A stretch of DNA of 64,000 nt from DASUPK01 sp963815665 (lineage in GTDB: Bacteria; Actinomycetota; Thermoleophilia; Solirubrobacterales; 70-9): NCBI GenBank assembly GCA_963815665.1, contig CAWFHN010000006.1, forward strand, positions 400,632-464,631, given 5' to 3'. Both the position numbers and the translations under genes were made by a program. Below are positions 9,793-17,964 of this stretch, piece after piece. The notes under the pieces are model-generated. The model was not told the DNA's origin. It did not search any database and saw only the letters and a list, made by a program, of their open reading frames with translations. The first letter of the stretch is position 1; every line of letters begins with the position of its first letter.

Positions 9793-9877
9793 GTTGGGCT
9801 CCTGAGGTTCCCGGGGCGCATTGACACGAACGTTGTGCGCTGCCTCGTGGAGGGGCCGTCCGCGGTTCGATCCGCTG

Positions 9878-10408
9878 CTACTCACTGCGGGGCGCCTCGG
9901 CCGCGGTGAGCGGCCGGAGCGCAAATAGAACGACGAGCGACTCGTGCCAGAGGCGATCTGGGTCCGCGAACTGCGCTGGCGGCGGTACGTAGACCGGGCT
10001 CGTCGCGTCGGTCAGGAGGCGCCACGCGAGCAACACCCCGCGCGCCGCGACTCGCCTCGGACGAGCGCAGGGACAGGATCAGCTCTGTGAGCACCGGCCT
10101 CGCCACCTCGACCGCACCGACATCAACCCGCACAACGCCCCTCGGCGTCCCCAGTGTCGAAGCATCCACGAGCACTTGCTCGAGGCGGCGTGCGAGTCGC
10201 GTGCGCTCGCGTGAGGAGACGAGCTGGGCTTCCCGGAGTGCCAGGCAGGATTGGCCGGACGCTCCGTGCCGCGGGCGATCTCGCGGTCGAGCCAAGGCCG
10301 CCGAAGGCGCGTGCGCGCCCGCACGAGGAATCCCCGGGGGCCGCGCATGGACAGACCCGCGCCCTTGGGCGCCTGGCTTGCGGTTCGCAGGAGAGCGAAA
10401 CTCGCCAT
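9878..10408 (-). pseudogene. Conserved-looking hypothetical protein of about 177 residues, two frame breaks
   Basis: Three minus-strand pieces join into one plausible soluble protein. It starts at ATG 10408 (MASFALLRTASQ, then LRRPWLDREIARG). It shifts near 10245 to LALREAQLVSSRERTRLARRL and VDVGAVEVARPVLTEL. It shifts again near 10040 to GVLLAWRLLTDATSPVY, DRLWHESLVVLFALRPL and a TAG at 9878-9880. The composition and the continuous helix-like pattern across the joins support a real gene. No longer reading frame on either strand explains this stretch. Function is not recognised. It precedes kup in the same direction, about 85 bases from the proposed kup start, and is divergent from the kdpD-like gene. 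Confidence 0.6.
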
Positions 10409-10517
10409 ACGACCATCCTCGGTCGGGGCGCGTTGACCTCGCGTAGAGATTCCGCCGTAGAGCGCTGAGATTTCGTAAAGATGGTTCGCGTTCGGCGCGG
10501 CGTAGACTCGGAATGCC

Positions 10518-11927
10518 GTGAGCAAGCGTCTCGGGAGAAGGCGGAAGATCGCGCTGGACGTGGTTTCGGTGGTCGTCTCGATCGCCCTCGCGTCGCTCGT
10601 CGTCGTCGCCCTGAAGCCGGCGGCGCCGACGGCCGGGCTTGTGAGCATCTACCTGCCCGCGGTCCTGTTCGTCGCAATTCGCCGTGGGCTTGCCGCTGCC
10701 ATAGCGACGGCGCTCGGGGCCGCTTTCGCATTCAACTTCTTCTTCCTGCCGCCGTTCTACCGGCTGACGATCGCGAGGTCGGGCGACGCGGTCACGTTCG
10801 TGGTCTTGCTCATCGCCGCGCTTGTGGTCGGGAGGCTGGCGGCAACCGCGAAACGCCAAACCGAGGAGGCGGAGCTGCGGGCGGAGCTCGCGTCCGCTCG
10901 AGAACAGGAGGCGCTGATCGTCGCCGAGGCGGCGTCGGCTCTCGTCCAGGAGGACGCGCTCGAGCGCCAGCTCGTCGCGATCGCGAGTGCCGTCGCATCG
11001 ATCGGAGGCCCTGACCTCCGCCTCGCGTTCGGCTCAGAACCCGCGCCCCGCCGCGGAGAGATCGCGACGTCGCTGCCAAGTGAGACCCGGCCTGCGTGGC
11101 TCTACGCCACCACCTCGGTGGGCTGGCGCCATGCGGAGCTCGAGCGCCTCGCGACCCTGCTCGCGCGCCTCGTGGATCTCGGAGTTGAGCGCGACCGGGC
11201 CCACGTCGAAGCGGCCGAGGCCGAGGCGGCCCGCCGGGGTGACGCCGCCAAGACAGCCGTGCTTCACGCGATCTCACATGACCTGCGCTCGCCGCTTACG
11301 GCAATTCGCACCGCGTCGCAGGCGCTCGCCGTGGGGGGTCTCGGCAAGGGCGACGAGCGCGAGCTCCTCACCGCCGTCGAGGAGGAGTCCAAGCGCCTGT
11401 CCCGCCTCATCGAGGACCTCCTCGACCTCTCGCGGATTGAGGCCGGTGCCGTCACCGCGCGGTCTGACTGGTGCGATCTCGCCGATGTCGTCGCCATCGC
11501 TGCCGAGCAGGTGCGCCGGCGTCACGGCGAGCATCCGATCTCCCTCGAGCTGCCGTCCGACCTGCCGCTGATCCGCGCCGATCCGTTCCAGCTCGAGCGC
11601 GTGTTCGCAAACCTGATCGAGAACGCGGTTAAGTTCTCACCCGCAGGGGAGCCCGTCCATGTCACGGGCGGAGTGAGCCACGAGAAGGTGAAGGCGACGG
11701 TGATCGATCGCGGGCCCGGAATCCCGGCGTCGCGTCGCGCAGCCGTCTTCGAGCCCTTCGTCCGCGGCCCACGGGATCAGAACCGCGGCTCGGGACTCGG
11801 GCTTGCCATCTGCCGGGGCTTCGTGGAGGCAAACGGAGGCGAGATCGCAGTTGGAGCCGATTCGGGACGCGGCGCCGCGTTCGCCGTCTCGTTCCCCCTC
11901 GTCAAGCAGCCGGTCACTGCGGCTTAG
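10518..11927 (+). CDS. kdpD: KdpD-like sensor histidine kinase, short form without the N-terminal KdpD/USP region
   Basis: A 469-residue kinase starting at GTG 10518. Residues about 12-110 form the four-helix DUF4118 membrane domain of KdpD (NFFFLPPFYRLTI). A coiled/GAF-like linker follows, then HisKA with the phospho-acceptor His near 253 (HAISHDLRSPLTAIR), then HATPase_c with N-box (FANLIENAVKF), G1 (DRGPGIP) and G2 (GSGLGLAI). Full-length KdpD is about 850-900 residues, and its N-terminal KdpD-sensor and USP domains are absent here. It reads cleanly while its neighbours on both sides are broken. No kdpFABC genes are in the window, so it may act on kup or on distant genes. Partner: the kdpE-like gene at 12095. 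Confidence 0.85.
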   Translation: MSKRLGRRRKIALDVVSVVVSIALASLVVVALKPAAPTAGLVSIYLPAVLFVAIRRGLAAAIATALGAAFAFNFFFLPPFYRLTIARSGDAVTFVVLLIAALVVGRLAATAKRQTEEAELRAELASAREQEALIVAEAASALVQEDALERQLVAIASAVASIGGPDLRLAFGSEPAPRRGEIATSLPSETRPAWLYATTSVGWRHAELERLATLLARLVDLGVERDRAHVEAAEAEAARRGDAAKTAVLHAISHDLRSPLTAIRTASQALAVGGLGKGDERELLTAVEEESKRLSRLIEDLLDLSRIEAGAVTARSDWCDLADVVAIAAEQVRRRHGEHPISLELPSDLPLIRADPFQLERVFANLIENAVKFSPAGEPVHVTGGVSHEKVKATVIDRGPGIPASRRAAVFEPFVRGPRDQNRGSGLGLAICRGFVEANGGEIAVGADSGRGAAFAVSFPLVKQPVTAA

Positions 11928-12094
11928 ATGACCGATTCCACGACCGCGCACACCTGGATGACGCCCGCGGCGCTTCGCAGCTCTTCGTCCTCGGGCTCGC
12001 CTTTGGCACCACCAAAGGCTTCGCCCTGCGTCCTCGACCTGCTCGCCGCACGCGTCCCCAGGCGCACGCCGCCGTGCAATCGATCATCTAGGCG

Positions 12095-12788
12095 TTGACG
12101 CCGAACGCGCAGCGGATCCTGGTCGTCGACGACGAACCGCAGATCCTGCGGGGACTTCGGGTGATCCTCACGAACGCCGGCTACCGAGAGGATGCCGCCG
12201 ACAACCGATGCGAGCGGCGCTCGATGCTGTCTCGGTCCGACCCCCCGACGCGGCCGTCCTGGACCTGATGCTCCCGGACGGAATCGGGGTCGACGTCGCC
12301 CGGAGATCCGCCGCTGAGCGAGCTACCGATCGTGGTCCTGTCACGATCGGCGACGAGCGCGAGAAGGTCATGGCGCTCGACGCCGGCGCCGACGACTACG
12401 TGACGAAGCCGTTCGGGGCCGAGGAGCTGCTGGCCCGACTGCGCGCCGTGCTTCGCCGGGTGCCCGCGGGAGGTTTCGCGCCGAGGGTTGAGATCGGAGA
12501 TCTGGTTGTCGACCTCGAGGCTCGCCGGGTGACCCTCGCGGGCGCGGACGTGCACCTGACGCCGATCGAGTCGACCTGCTCCGTGTCCTGGCTGAGCATC
12601 GCGGCAAGCTGGTCACCCATCGACAGCTGCTTGCCGCGGTTTGGGGGCCGACCTACGAGACCGAAACCCACTACCTGCGGGTGCACGTCGCGCACATCCG
12701 CAGCAAGATCGAACCCGAGCCATCCCGGCCGCGCTACGTGATCACCGACCCCGGGGTGGGGTATCGCCTTCGGGACGAGGTCTATTAG
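12095..12788 (+). pseudogene. kdpE: KdpE-like OmpR-family response regulator, four frame breaks
   Basis: It starts at TTG 12095 with RILVVDDEPQILRGLRVIL. The frame then shifts near 12200 (RPPDAAVLDLMLPDG holds the phospho-acceptor Asp), near 12310 (LSELPIVVLS), near 12345 (IGDEREKVMALDAGADDYVTKPF), and near 12568, after which the winged-helix domain reads VDLLRVLAEHRGKLVTHRQLL to GVGYRLRDEVY and TAG at 12786-12788. Joined, it is about 230 residues with a receiver domain and a Trans_reg_C DNA-binding domain, the normal KdpE size. It lies 167 bases after kdpD. That gap (11928-12094) starts with an ATG overlapping nothing and holds no protein I can recognise. Confidence 0.8.
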
Positions 12789-12793
12789 GGGGC

Positions 12794-12810
12794 AAAGCGA
12801 TCACCGCTTT
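12794..12810. terminator. Weak hairpin between convergent kdpE and gamma-glutamyl-amine ligase
   Basis: AAAGCG (12794-12799) pairs with CGCTTT (12805-12810), loop ATCAC. It lies 5 bases after the kdpE stop. A 6-bp stem is modest, so this is tentative. Confidence 0.35.
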
Positions 12811-12838
12811 AGCGCACCTGAAGCGACCGGGGCGGCCC

Positions 12839-14254
12839 CTAGCCGCGCTCGAACATGCGCCGGCGCTCGTAGTCCGTGACCACCTTGTCGAACAGGCCCT
12901 GCTCGAGCCTGCCGTAGTTGAGGTAGTGCTTGTGGACGGCGTCGCCGAACGCCTGCCTCGCGAAGTCCGAGCTCTCCCAATGATCGACGGCCTCGCGGAG
13001 CGATGAAGGGAACGCCTCCGCCTCGCCCGCCTCGTAGGCGTTGCCCTTCAACTCCGGGCCGGGATCGGTCCCCTTCTCGATGCCGTCGAGCCCGGCCGCC
13101 AGCAATGCGGCAAACGCCAGATAGGGGTTCGCATCGGCACCCGGGATCCTGCACTCCACCCGCCGCGACTGGCCATGCCCAACGACGCGGAATCCGCAGG
13201 TGCGGTTGTCGCGGCCCCAGGAGACGGAGGTCGGCGCCCAGCTCTCGGCGGCGTAGCGCTTGTAGGAGTTGATCGCCGGCGCCACGAACAGGGCAAGCTC
13301 GCGGATGTGGTTCCGCATCCCGCCGAGGAAGTGCCGGAACGTGTCGGTCTCCTCGCCGTCGCTGTCCACGAAGGCGCTCTTGCCGTCGTCGCCGACGAGG
13401 CTCTGATGGATGTGGCACGAGCTCCCGATGTCGTCCTCGGAGGGCTTCGCCATGAAGCTCGCCGAGATCTCATTGAGGAAGGCGATCTCCTTGACGCCGT
13501 TCTTGTAGATCGTGTGGCGATCGGCCGCGGTGACCGCGTCGGCGTAGCGGAAGTTGACCTCGTGCTGCCCGTACCAGGCCTCGCCCTTGGAGAACTCGAC
13601 CGGGATCCCGGCCCCCATCATCCCGCGCCGGATGGGGCCCAGATACGCCTCGTCCATCGTGGTGGCGAGGATGTGGTAATCGAGGATGTACGGGATCGTC
13701 GGGGTGAGGTCCTTGTAGCCCTTCTCCCAGGCCTCGGCGTAGCTCTCCTTGTAGAGGTAGAACTCGAGCTCGGAGGCGGCATAGGGCGTGAAGCCCATCT
13801 CCCTCGCGCGCTCGTAGACCGCGATCAGGATCTGGCGCGGCGAGGCGACCACCGGGCTGCCGTCGTGGTTGACGACGTCGGCCAAGACCAGCGCCGTGCG
13901 GTCGAGCCAGGGAATCCGGCGCAGGGTCGTCAGGTCGGGCTGGATCCCGAAGTCCCCATAGCCGTCATCCCAGTTCGCCATCTCGTAGCCCGGGAGCGGC
14001 TCCATGTCCATGTCGAGCGCCAGCAGGTAGTTGCAGCCCTCGACGCCGTGGCCGGTCACCTCATCGAGGAAATACTCGATCTCGATGCGCTTCCCGAAGA
14101 GGCGCCCCTGCATATCGGTGAAGGCCGTGACGATCGTGTCGATCGTCCCCTCGTCGCCGGCCTTCTTCAGATCGTCCAGCGAGAGCATGCCGCGGGTCCC
14201 ACCGGGTCCACCGGGCCGGGGAGCAGCTTCCTTGCTCTTCTCCCCTGACGCCAC
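12839..14254 (-). CDS. Glutamine-synthetase-fold gamma-glutamyl-amine ligase (GlnA3/GlnA4/PuuA-like)
   Basis: About 471 residues (GTG 14254; ATG 14188 is an alternative giving a shorter N-terminus). Glutamine synthetase catalytic motifs are present: ASELEFYL (metal), GQHEVNFRY, SSCHIHQSL and APAINSYKRY. It differs from housekeeping GlnA: the D-G-S-S ammonium-site loop is replaced by GCNYLLALDMDMEPLPGYE, and the adenylylation-tyrosine segment is replaced by NAYEAGEAEAFPSS. These are features of enzymes that join glutamate to an amine other than ammonia, such as ethanolamine or polyamines, in actinobacteria and PuuA pathways. It is divergent from the aldehyde dehydrogenase with a 24-bp gap. With the permease and PuuD-like hydrolase it suggests an ATP-dependent amine assimilation route. 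Substrate is inferred. Confidence 0.85.
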   Translation of the reverse strand: MASGEKSKEAAPRPGGPGGTRGMLSLDDLKKAGDEGTIDTIVTAFTDMQGRLFGKRIEIEYFLDEVTGHGVEGCNYLLALDMDMEPLPGYEMANWDDGYGDFGIQPDLTTLRRIPWLDRTALVLADVVNHDGSPVVASPRQILIAVYERAREMGFTPYAASELEFYLYKESYAEAWEKGYKDLTPTIPYILDYHILATTMDEAYLGPIRRGMMGAGIPVEFSKGEAWYGQHEVNFRYADAVTAADRHTIYKNGVKEIAFLNEISASFMAKPSEDDIGSSCHIHQSLVGDDGKSAFVDSDGEETDTFRHFLGGMRNHIRELALFVAPAINSYKRYAAESWAPTSVSWGRDNRTCGFRVVGHGQSRRVECRIPGADANPYLAFAALLAAGLDGIEKGTDPGPELKGNAYEAGEAEAFPSSLREAVDHWESSDFARQAFGDAVHKHYLNYGRLEQGLFDKVVTDYERRRMFERG

Positions 14255-14278
14255 AGGCGGACCCTATATCGTCGGCTC

Positions 14279-15652
14279 ATGGCGAGCAAGGATGCGATCC
14301 GGGTGATCGAACCGGCCACGGAGCAGGTGATGGCTGAGCTGCCCCGCGCCGGCAAGGAGGAGACCGACGCCGCGGTCGCGCGCGCCCGCGAGGCGTTCCC
14401 CTCCTGGCGCGCGATGGACCCCGCCGACCGCTCGGCGCTGCTTCACCGGCTCGCCGACGCCCTCGCGGACCACCAGGAGGACCTCGCCCAGCTCGAGGCC
14501 CGCAACGCCGGCAAGCCCATCTCCGACGCCCGAGGCGAGATGGGCATGGTGGTCGAGACCTTCCGCTACTACGCCGGAGCGCCGGAGCGGCTCACCGGCA
14601 AGACGATCCCCGTGGCCGGCGGAGTCGACATGACCTTCCGCGAGCCGCTCGGTGTGGTCGGGCTGATCACGCCGTGGAACTTCCCGCTGACGATCGCCTC
14701 CTGGAAGGTGGCGCCCGCGCTCGCCGCCGGCAACACCATCGTGCTGAAGCCGGCGGAGCTGACTCCATTGACGGCAATCGAGCTGGAGAGGATCGCCGTC
14801 GAGGCCGGCGTCCCGGAGGGAGTGCTCAACGTCGTCGCCGGGCCGGGCTCGGTCTGTGGGCAGCGCCTGGTGGAGCATCCCGACGTCGCCAAGGTCGCCT
14901 TCACCGGATCGACCGAGGTCGGCCGCGGCATCGCCCAGGGCGCCGCGTCGACGATCAAGCGCGTCACGCTCGAGCTCGGGGGCAAATCGGCCAACGTGAT
15001 CTTCGCCGACGCCGACCTCGAGGCCGCCGCCTCGTCCGCCCCGCTCGCCGTCTTCGGCAACGCCGGCCAGGATTGCTGTGCCCGCTCGCGCATCCTGGTC
15101 GAGCGCTCGGCGATGGACGACTTCATGTCCGCGCTGGAGAATGCTGTCACGTCGATCAAGGTCGGCGACCCGCTCGACGAATCGACTCAGATGGGTCCGG
15201 TGATCTCGGCCGACCAGCTCGAGACCGTCTCCTCCTATGTCAACGGCGACGCCCCGGTCGCTTTCCGCGGGTCGGCGCCGGACGGGCCCGGCTACTGGTT
15301 CCCGCCAACCGTGCTGGCGCCGGTCTCGAACGGCGACCGCGCCGCGCGCGAGGAGATCTTCGGCCCGGTGGCCTGCGTCATTCCCTTCGAGGGCGAGGCC
15401 GAGGCGATCCGGATCGCCAACGACACGATCTACGGCCTCTCGGGCTCGGTCTGGACCCGCGACGGAGCGAAGGGCCTGCGCGTGGCCAGGGCGATGGAGA
15501 CCGGCGTGATCTCGATCAACTCGAACACCTCGGTCCGCGTTTCGACGCCGTTCGGGGGCTTCAAGCAGTCCGGCGTCGGCCGCGAGCTCGGACCCGACGC
15601 GCTCGAGGCCTACAGCGAGGTCAAGAACGTCTACTTCGCCACGGAGGGATAG
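14279..15652 (+). CDS. NAD(P)-dependent aldehyde dehydrogenase (PuuC/betaine-aldehyde type)
   Basis: A 457-residue ALDH-superfamily enzyme. TPWNFPL and KPAELTPL line the cofactor site. LELGGKSANVI (about 230-240) holds the general-base Glu, GNAGQDCCARSR (about 262-273) the catalytic Cys, and EEIFGPV the conserved EIFGP motif. It would oxidise an aldehyde, possibly gamma-glutamyl-aminoaldehyde, to the acid. It is divergent from the gamma-glutamyl-amine ligase and overlaps the SDR start by one base, so ALDH and SDR form an operon. Family members oxidise many amino-aldehydes, so specificity rests on context only. Confidence 0.85.
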   Translation: MASKDAIRVIEPATEQVMAELPRAGKEETDAAVARAREAFPSWRAMDPADRSALLHRLADALADHQEDLAQLEARNAGKPISDARGEMGMVVETFRYYAGAPERLTGKTIPVAGGVDMTFREPLGVVGLITPWNFPLTIASWKVAPALAAGNTIVLKPAELTPLTAIELERIAVEAGVPEGVLNVVAGPGSVCGQRLVEHPDVAKVAFTGSTEVGRGIAQGAASTIKRVTLELGGKSANVIFADADLEAAASSAPLAVFGNAGQDCCARSRILVERSAMDDFMSALENAVTSIKVGDPLDESTQMGPVISADQLETVSSYVNGDAPVAFRGSAPDGPGYWFPPTVLAPVSNGDRAAREEIFGPVACVIPFEGEAEAIRIANDTIYGLSGSVWTRDGAKGLRVARAMETGVISINSNTSVRVSTPFGGFKQSGVGRELGPDALEAYSEVKNVYFATEG

Positions 15653-16395
15653 TGGGACGCCTCGACGGAAAGGTCTGCGTGATCACCGGCGCCGCCAGCG
15701 GCATCGGCGCCGAGACGGCGCGGCTCTTCGCCGAGGAGGGCGCCCGCGTGGTCGGCGTCGATCTGGCGGAGGGCGCCGAGGGCGAGCTGGCGCTGCAGGC
15801 CGACGTCGCCGACGAGGACTCGGTTCGCGACATGTACGCGAAGGCGGCAGAGGAGATGGGCCGCATCGACGTCCTCTTCAACAACGCCGGAATCAGCCCC
15901 GACGACGACGTCTCGGTGCTGGACACCTCACTCGAGGCCTGGCAGCGCGTCCAGGACGTCAACCTGAAGTCGGTCTTCCTCTGCTGCAAGCACGGGATCC
16001 CGCACCTGCTCGACTCGGATGGCGGCTCGGTGATCAACACCGCGTCGTTCGTCGCGGTGATGGGCGCCGCCACCTCGCAGATCTCGTACACCGCCTCGAA
16101 GGGGGGCGTGCTCGCCCTCTCCCGGGAGCTCGGCGTGGAGTTCGGCAAGCGCGGGGTGCGCGTCAACGCCCTCTGCCCCGGCCCGGTCAACACGCCTCTG
16201 CTCCAGGAGCTGTTCGCCAAGGATCCCGAGAAGGCGGCCCGCCGGATGATCCACCTGCCGATGGGTCGCTTCGCCGAGGCCCGGGAGATCGCGCAGGGCG
16301 CGCTCTTCCTGGCGAGCGACGACAGCTCCTACGTGACGGCCTCGACCTTCATGGTCGACGGCGGCCTCTCGGGCGCCTACGTCACCCCGGAGTAG
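15652..16395 (+). CDS. Short-chain dehydrogenase/reductase
   Basis: A 247-residue classical SDR starting at GTG 15652, overlapping the ALDH stop by one base (taGTG). It has the TGxxxGIG cofactor motif (ITGAASGIG), NNAG, the active-site Ser after VINTAS, YxxxK (YTASK) and PG near 180 (CPGPVNTP). An acidic residue after beta-2 (GVDLAEG) favours NAD(H). It would oxidise an alcohol to a carbonyl and could feed the upstream aldehyde dehydrogenase. It ends convergent with tetR, overlapping its 3' end by 14 bases. Confidence 0.87.
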   Translation: MGRLDGKVCVITGAASGIGAETARLFAEEGARVVGVDLAEGAEGELALQADVADEDSVRDMYAKAAEEMGRIDVLFNNAGISPDDDVSVLDTSLEAWQRVQDVNLKSVFLCCKHGIPHLLDSDGGSVINTASFVAVMGAATSQISYTASKGGVLALSRELGVEFGKRGVRVNALCPGPVNTPLLQELFAKDPEKAARRMIHLPMGRFAEAREIAQGALFLASDDSSYVTASTFMVDGGLSGAYVTPE

Positions 16396-16975
16396 AGAGC
16401 GCCGCGAGCACCCGGCTCGCGGTCGCCACGAGCGTGGCCCGCGAGACCTCGGGGTGGTCGAGCGACCAGAGCGCCAGGCCCGCGCCGCCCGATCGGAGGA
16501 ACTCCGCCAGTGGCTCGACCTGCGCCTTCGGGGTTCCCTTCTGCGCCGCAATGAAGCCCGCCAGGACCTCGCGGGCACGGTCCTGGTTCGCGCGCCGGAA
16601 CTCGTGGATCTCGGTGTCGCCACCGGAGTCGCTGAAGATCATCCGCCAGGCGTAGCCGTGGTCAGAGACGTAGTCGAACCAGGTTTCGAGAATCGCCTCC
16701 ACCCGCGCCTCGAAGGCGAGGTCTTCCGGGACGCTCTCGAAGAAGCGCGGCAGGTCGTCGCGATGGCGCTCGAGCAGGGTCAGGTAGAGCGCCTTCTTCG
16801 AATCGAAGTGGCGGTAGAGAACCGGCTTCGTCACCCTGGCGGCGGCGGCGATCTCGTCCAGGGTCACGTGCGAGTAGCCGCGCTCCCCGAAGAGGCTGCC
16901 GGCTGCCTCCAGGATCAGCTCGCGCCGCTCGGCCGCGGGCAGGCGTTTCTTCGGGGGCGCGGCCATCTCCGGCAC
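16382..16975 (-). CDS. TetR-family transcriptional regulator
   Basis: A 197-residue regulator. The N-terminal helix-turn-helix spans about residues 14-60 (LILEAAGSLFGERGY, VTLDEIAAAARVTKPVLYRHF). The C-terminal ligand domain is helical and unrecognised. The start is GTG 16975 or ATG 16966. It is divergent from the DUF4383 gene. A perfect dyad at 16984-17005 between the two is the likely operator, giving autoregulation plus control of the membrane-protein gene. The gene ends inside the 3' end of the SDR gene. Confidence 0.88.
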   Translation of the reverse strand: MPEMAAPPKKRLPAAERRELILEAAGSLFGERGYSHVTLDEIAAAARVTKPVLYRHFDSKKALYLTLLERHRDDLPRFFESVPEDLAFEARVEAILETWFDYVSDHGYAWRMIFSDSGGDTEIHEFRRANQDRAREVLAGFIAAQKGTPKAQVEPLAEFLRSGGAGLALWSLDHPEVSRATLVATASRVLAALSTPG

Positions 16976-16983
16976 AGTCTTGC

Positions 16984-17005
16984 TAAGTTACCGGACAGTA
17001 ACTTA
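16984..17005. promoter_or_regulatory. Probable TetR operator
   Basis: Perfect inverted repeat TAAGTTAC (16984-16991) and GTAACTTA (16998-17005) with a 6-base centre CGGACA. It sits 8 bases upstream of the TetR GTG and 14 bases before the DUF4383-gene ATG, with the ribosome site GAGGAGGT of that gene just after it. Confidence 0.8.
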
Positions 17006-17019
17006 CTGAGGAGGTACCG

Positions 17020-17478
17020 ATGCAAACCGCAGCGACGACCCCCCGCCCCAGCCGAACCGCGGCCGACCTGCCCCTCGGACAAGCTCAGTGGGCCGCGATC
17101 CTCGGCTCCATCGCGATCCTGGTCTGGAGCGTTCCCGGGCTGATCGTGAACCCCGACTTCTCAATCGGGAGCTCCGCGACGGCCGAACGGGTCCTCGGCG
17201 TCGACATGAACGGGTGGCACGCGGTCTCCGGATTTCTCGTCGCGATTCCAGGCTTCGTCGCCGCGCGGCGGGCGGACTGGGCTGGCCTGTTCAACGCGGC
17301 GGCCGCTGCCTCGCTGATCGCCACGGCGATCTGGGCGCTCGCCGAGGCGCACGTGGCCGGCGGGCTCCTCTACCTGCCCAACGGCGGCGCCGACGCGGCG
17401 CTCCACGTCGGCACCTCGATGATCTTCATCGCGGGCGCAATCGCCTACTACGGGTTCGAGGGGCCCCGCAGGCGCTAG
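17020..17478 (+). CDS. Four-helix membrane protein, DUF4383-like
   Basis: A 152-residue inner-membrane protein with four hydrophobic helices at about 27-45, 66-83, 92-112 and 127-146. GVDMNGWHAVSG and DAALHVGTS are the paired polar/His motifs that fit the DUF4383 family, whose function is unknown. A strong ribosome site GAGGAGGT precedes the ATG. The TetR operator lies just upstream, so it is probably the main target of the neighbouring repressor. It ends convergent with the DUF6636-like gene, overlapping by four bases. Confidence 0.75.
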   Translation: MQTAATTPRPSRTAADLPLGQAQWAAILGSIAILVWSVPGLIVNPDFSIGSSATAERVLGVDMNGWHAVSGFLVAIPGFVAARRADWAGLFNAAAAASLIATAIWALAEAHVAGGLLYLPNGGADAALHVGTSMIFIAGAIAYYGFEGPRRR

Positions 17479-17954
17479 AAGAGCGAGACCGCGTCCGCCG
17501 AGATCTCGAAGCCGTGGGTGGTGCGCCTGTTGGTGCAGAGCACGCTCGTCCCGGCCGGCGATGGGATCGCGCAGGTGTAGTGGCCGACGCTGACCGTGGC
17601 ACCGGGGCCCAGGGCCGGCGCGGACATGTTGAGGACGCTGTCGCCCGCGCAGACGTACCGCCCGCCCTTCTTGCGGGTCACCTCGACGCCGAAGCCCCAA
17701 TCAACGGGACACCACTTCGGCTTCGGCGGCGCCATCCAGGTATGGCTCTGGATGTCGCAGCGAGCCTCTCCGGGGAAGCCGGGGATCTTGCGGTGATGCT
17801 TCCGGCGCGCCTTCTTGTCCTGCAGCATCGCGCAGGAGATGTTGCCGTCGAGCGTGTGGAAGAAGCGCTGCTTGATTCGAGCCGAGCTGCTCGCCGGCGC
17901 CAGCGCTGCGAGCACCGCCACGGCAACGATTGACGTCAGTACTCCCCGCCTCAC
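17475..17954 (-). CDS. Secreted DUF6636-like protein
   Basis: A 159-residue exported protein from GTG 17954. A signal peptide of about 22 residues (LTSIVAVAVLAALAPASSSA) precedes the mature part. It matches the DUF6636 pattern: DGNISCAM, then ARCDI, PPKPKWCPVDWG, YVCAGDSVL, YTCAIPS, LCTN and HGFEIS. Six conserved Cys suggest three disulphides outside the cell. Function is unknown. It follows the amidotransferase-like gene by 10 bases in the same direction, so they are likely cotranscribed. Confidence 0.72.
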   Translation of the reverse strand: MRRGVLTSIVAVAVLAALAPASSSARIKQRFFHTLDGNISCAMLQDKKARRKHHRKIPGFPGEARCDIQSHTWMAPPKPKWCPVDWGFGVEVTRKKGGRYVCAGDSVLNMSAPALGPGATVSVGHYTCAIPSPAGTSVLCTNRRTTHGFEISADAVSLF

Positions 17955-17964
17955 GGTTCGGACG

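Noticed and set aside
9855..9885. tRNA-like T-loop GGTTCGATCC
   Set aside because: No acceptor, D-arm or anticodon stem can be folded around it; it lies between kup and the upstream gene's stop.
11928..12094. Small open frame between kdpD and kdpE
   Set aside because: An ATG follows the kdpD stop directly but the 55-codon product is low-complexity Ser/Pro/Ala and has no ribosome site. Given the frame breaks nearby it may be damaged sequence, so I do not call a gene.
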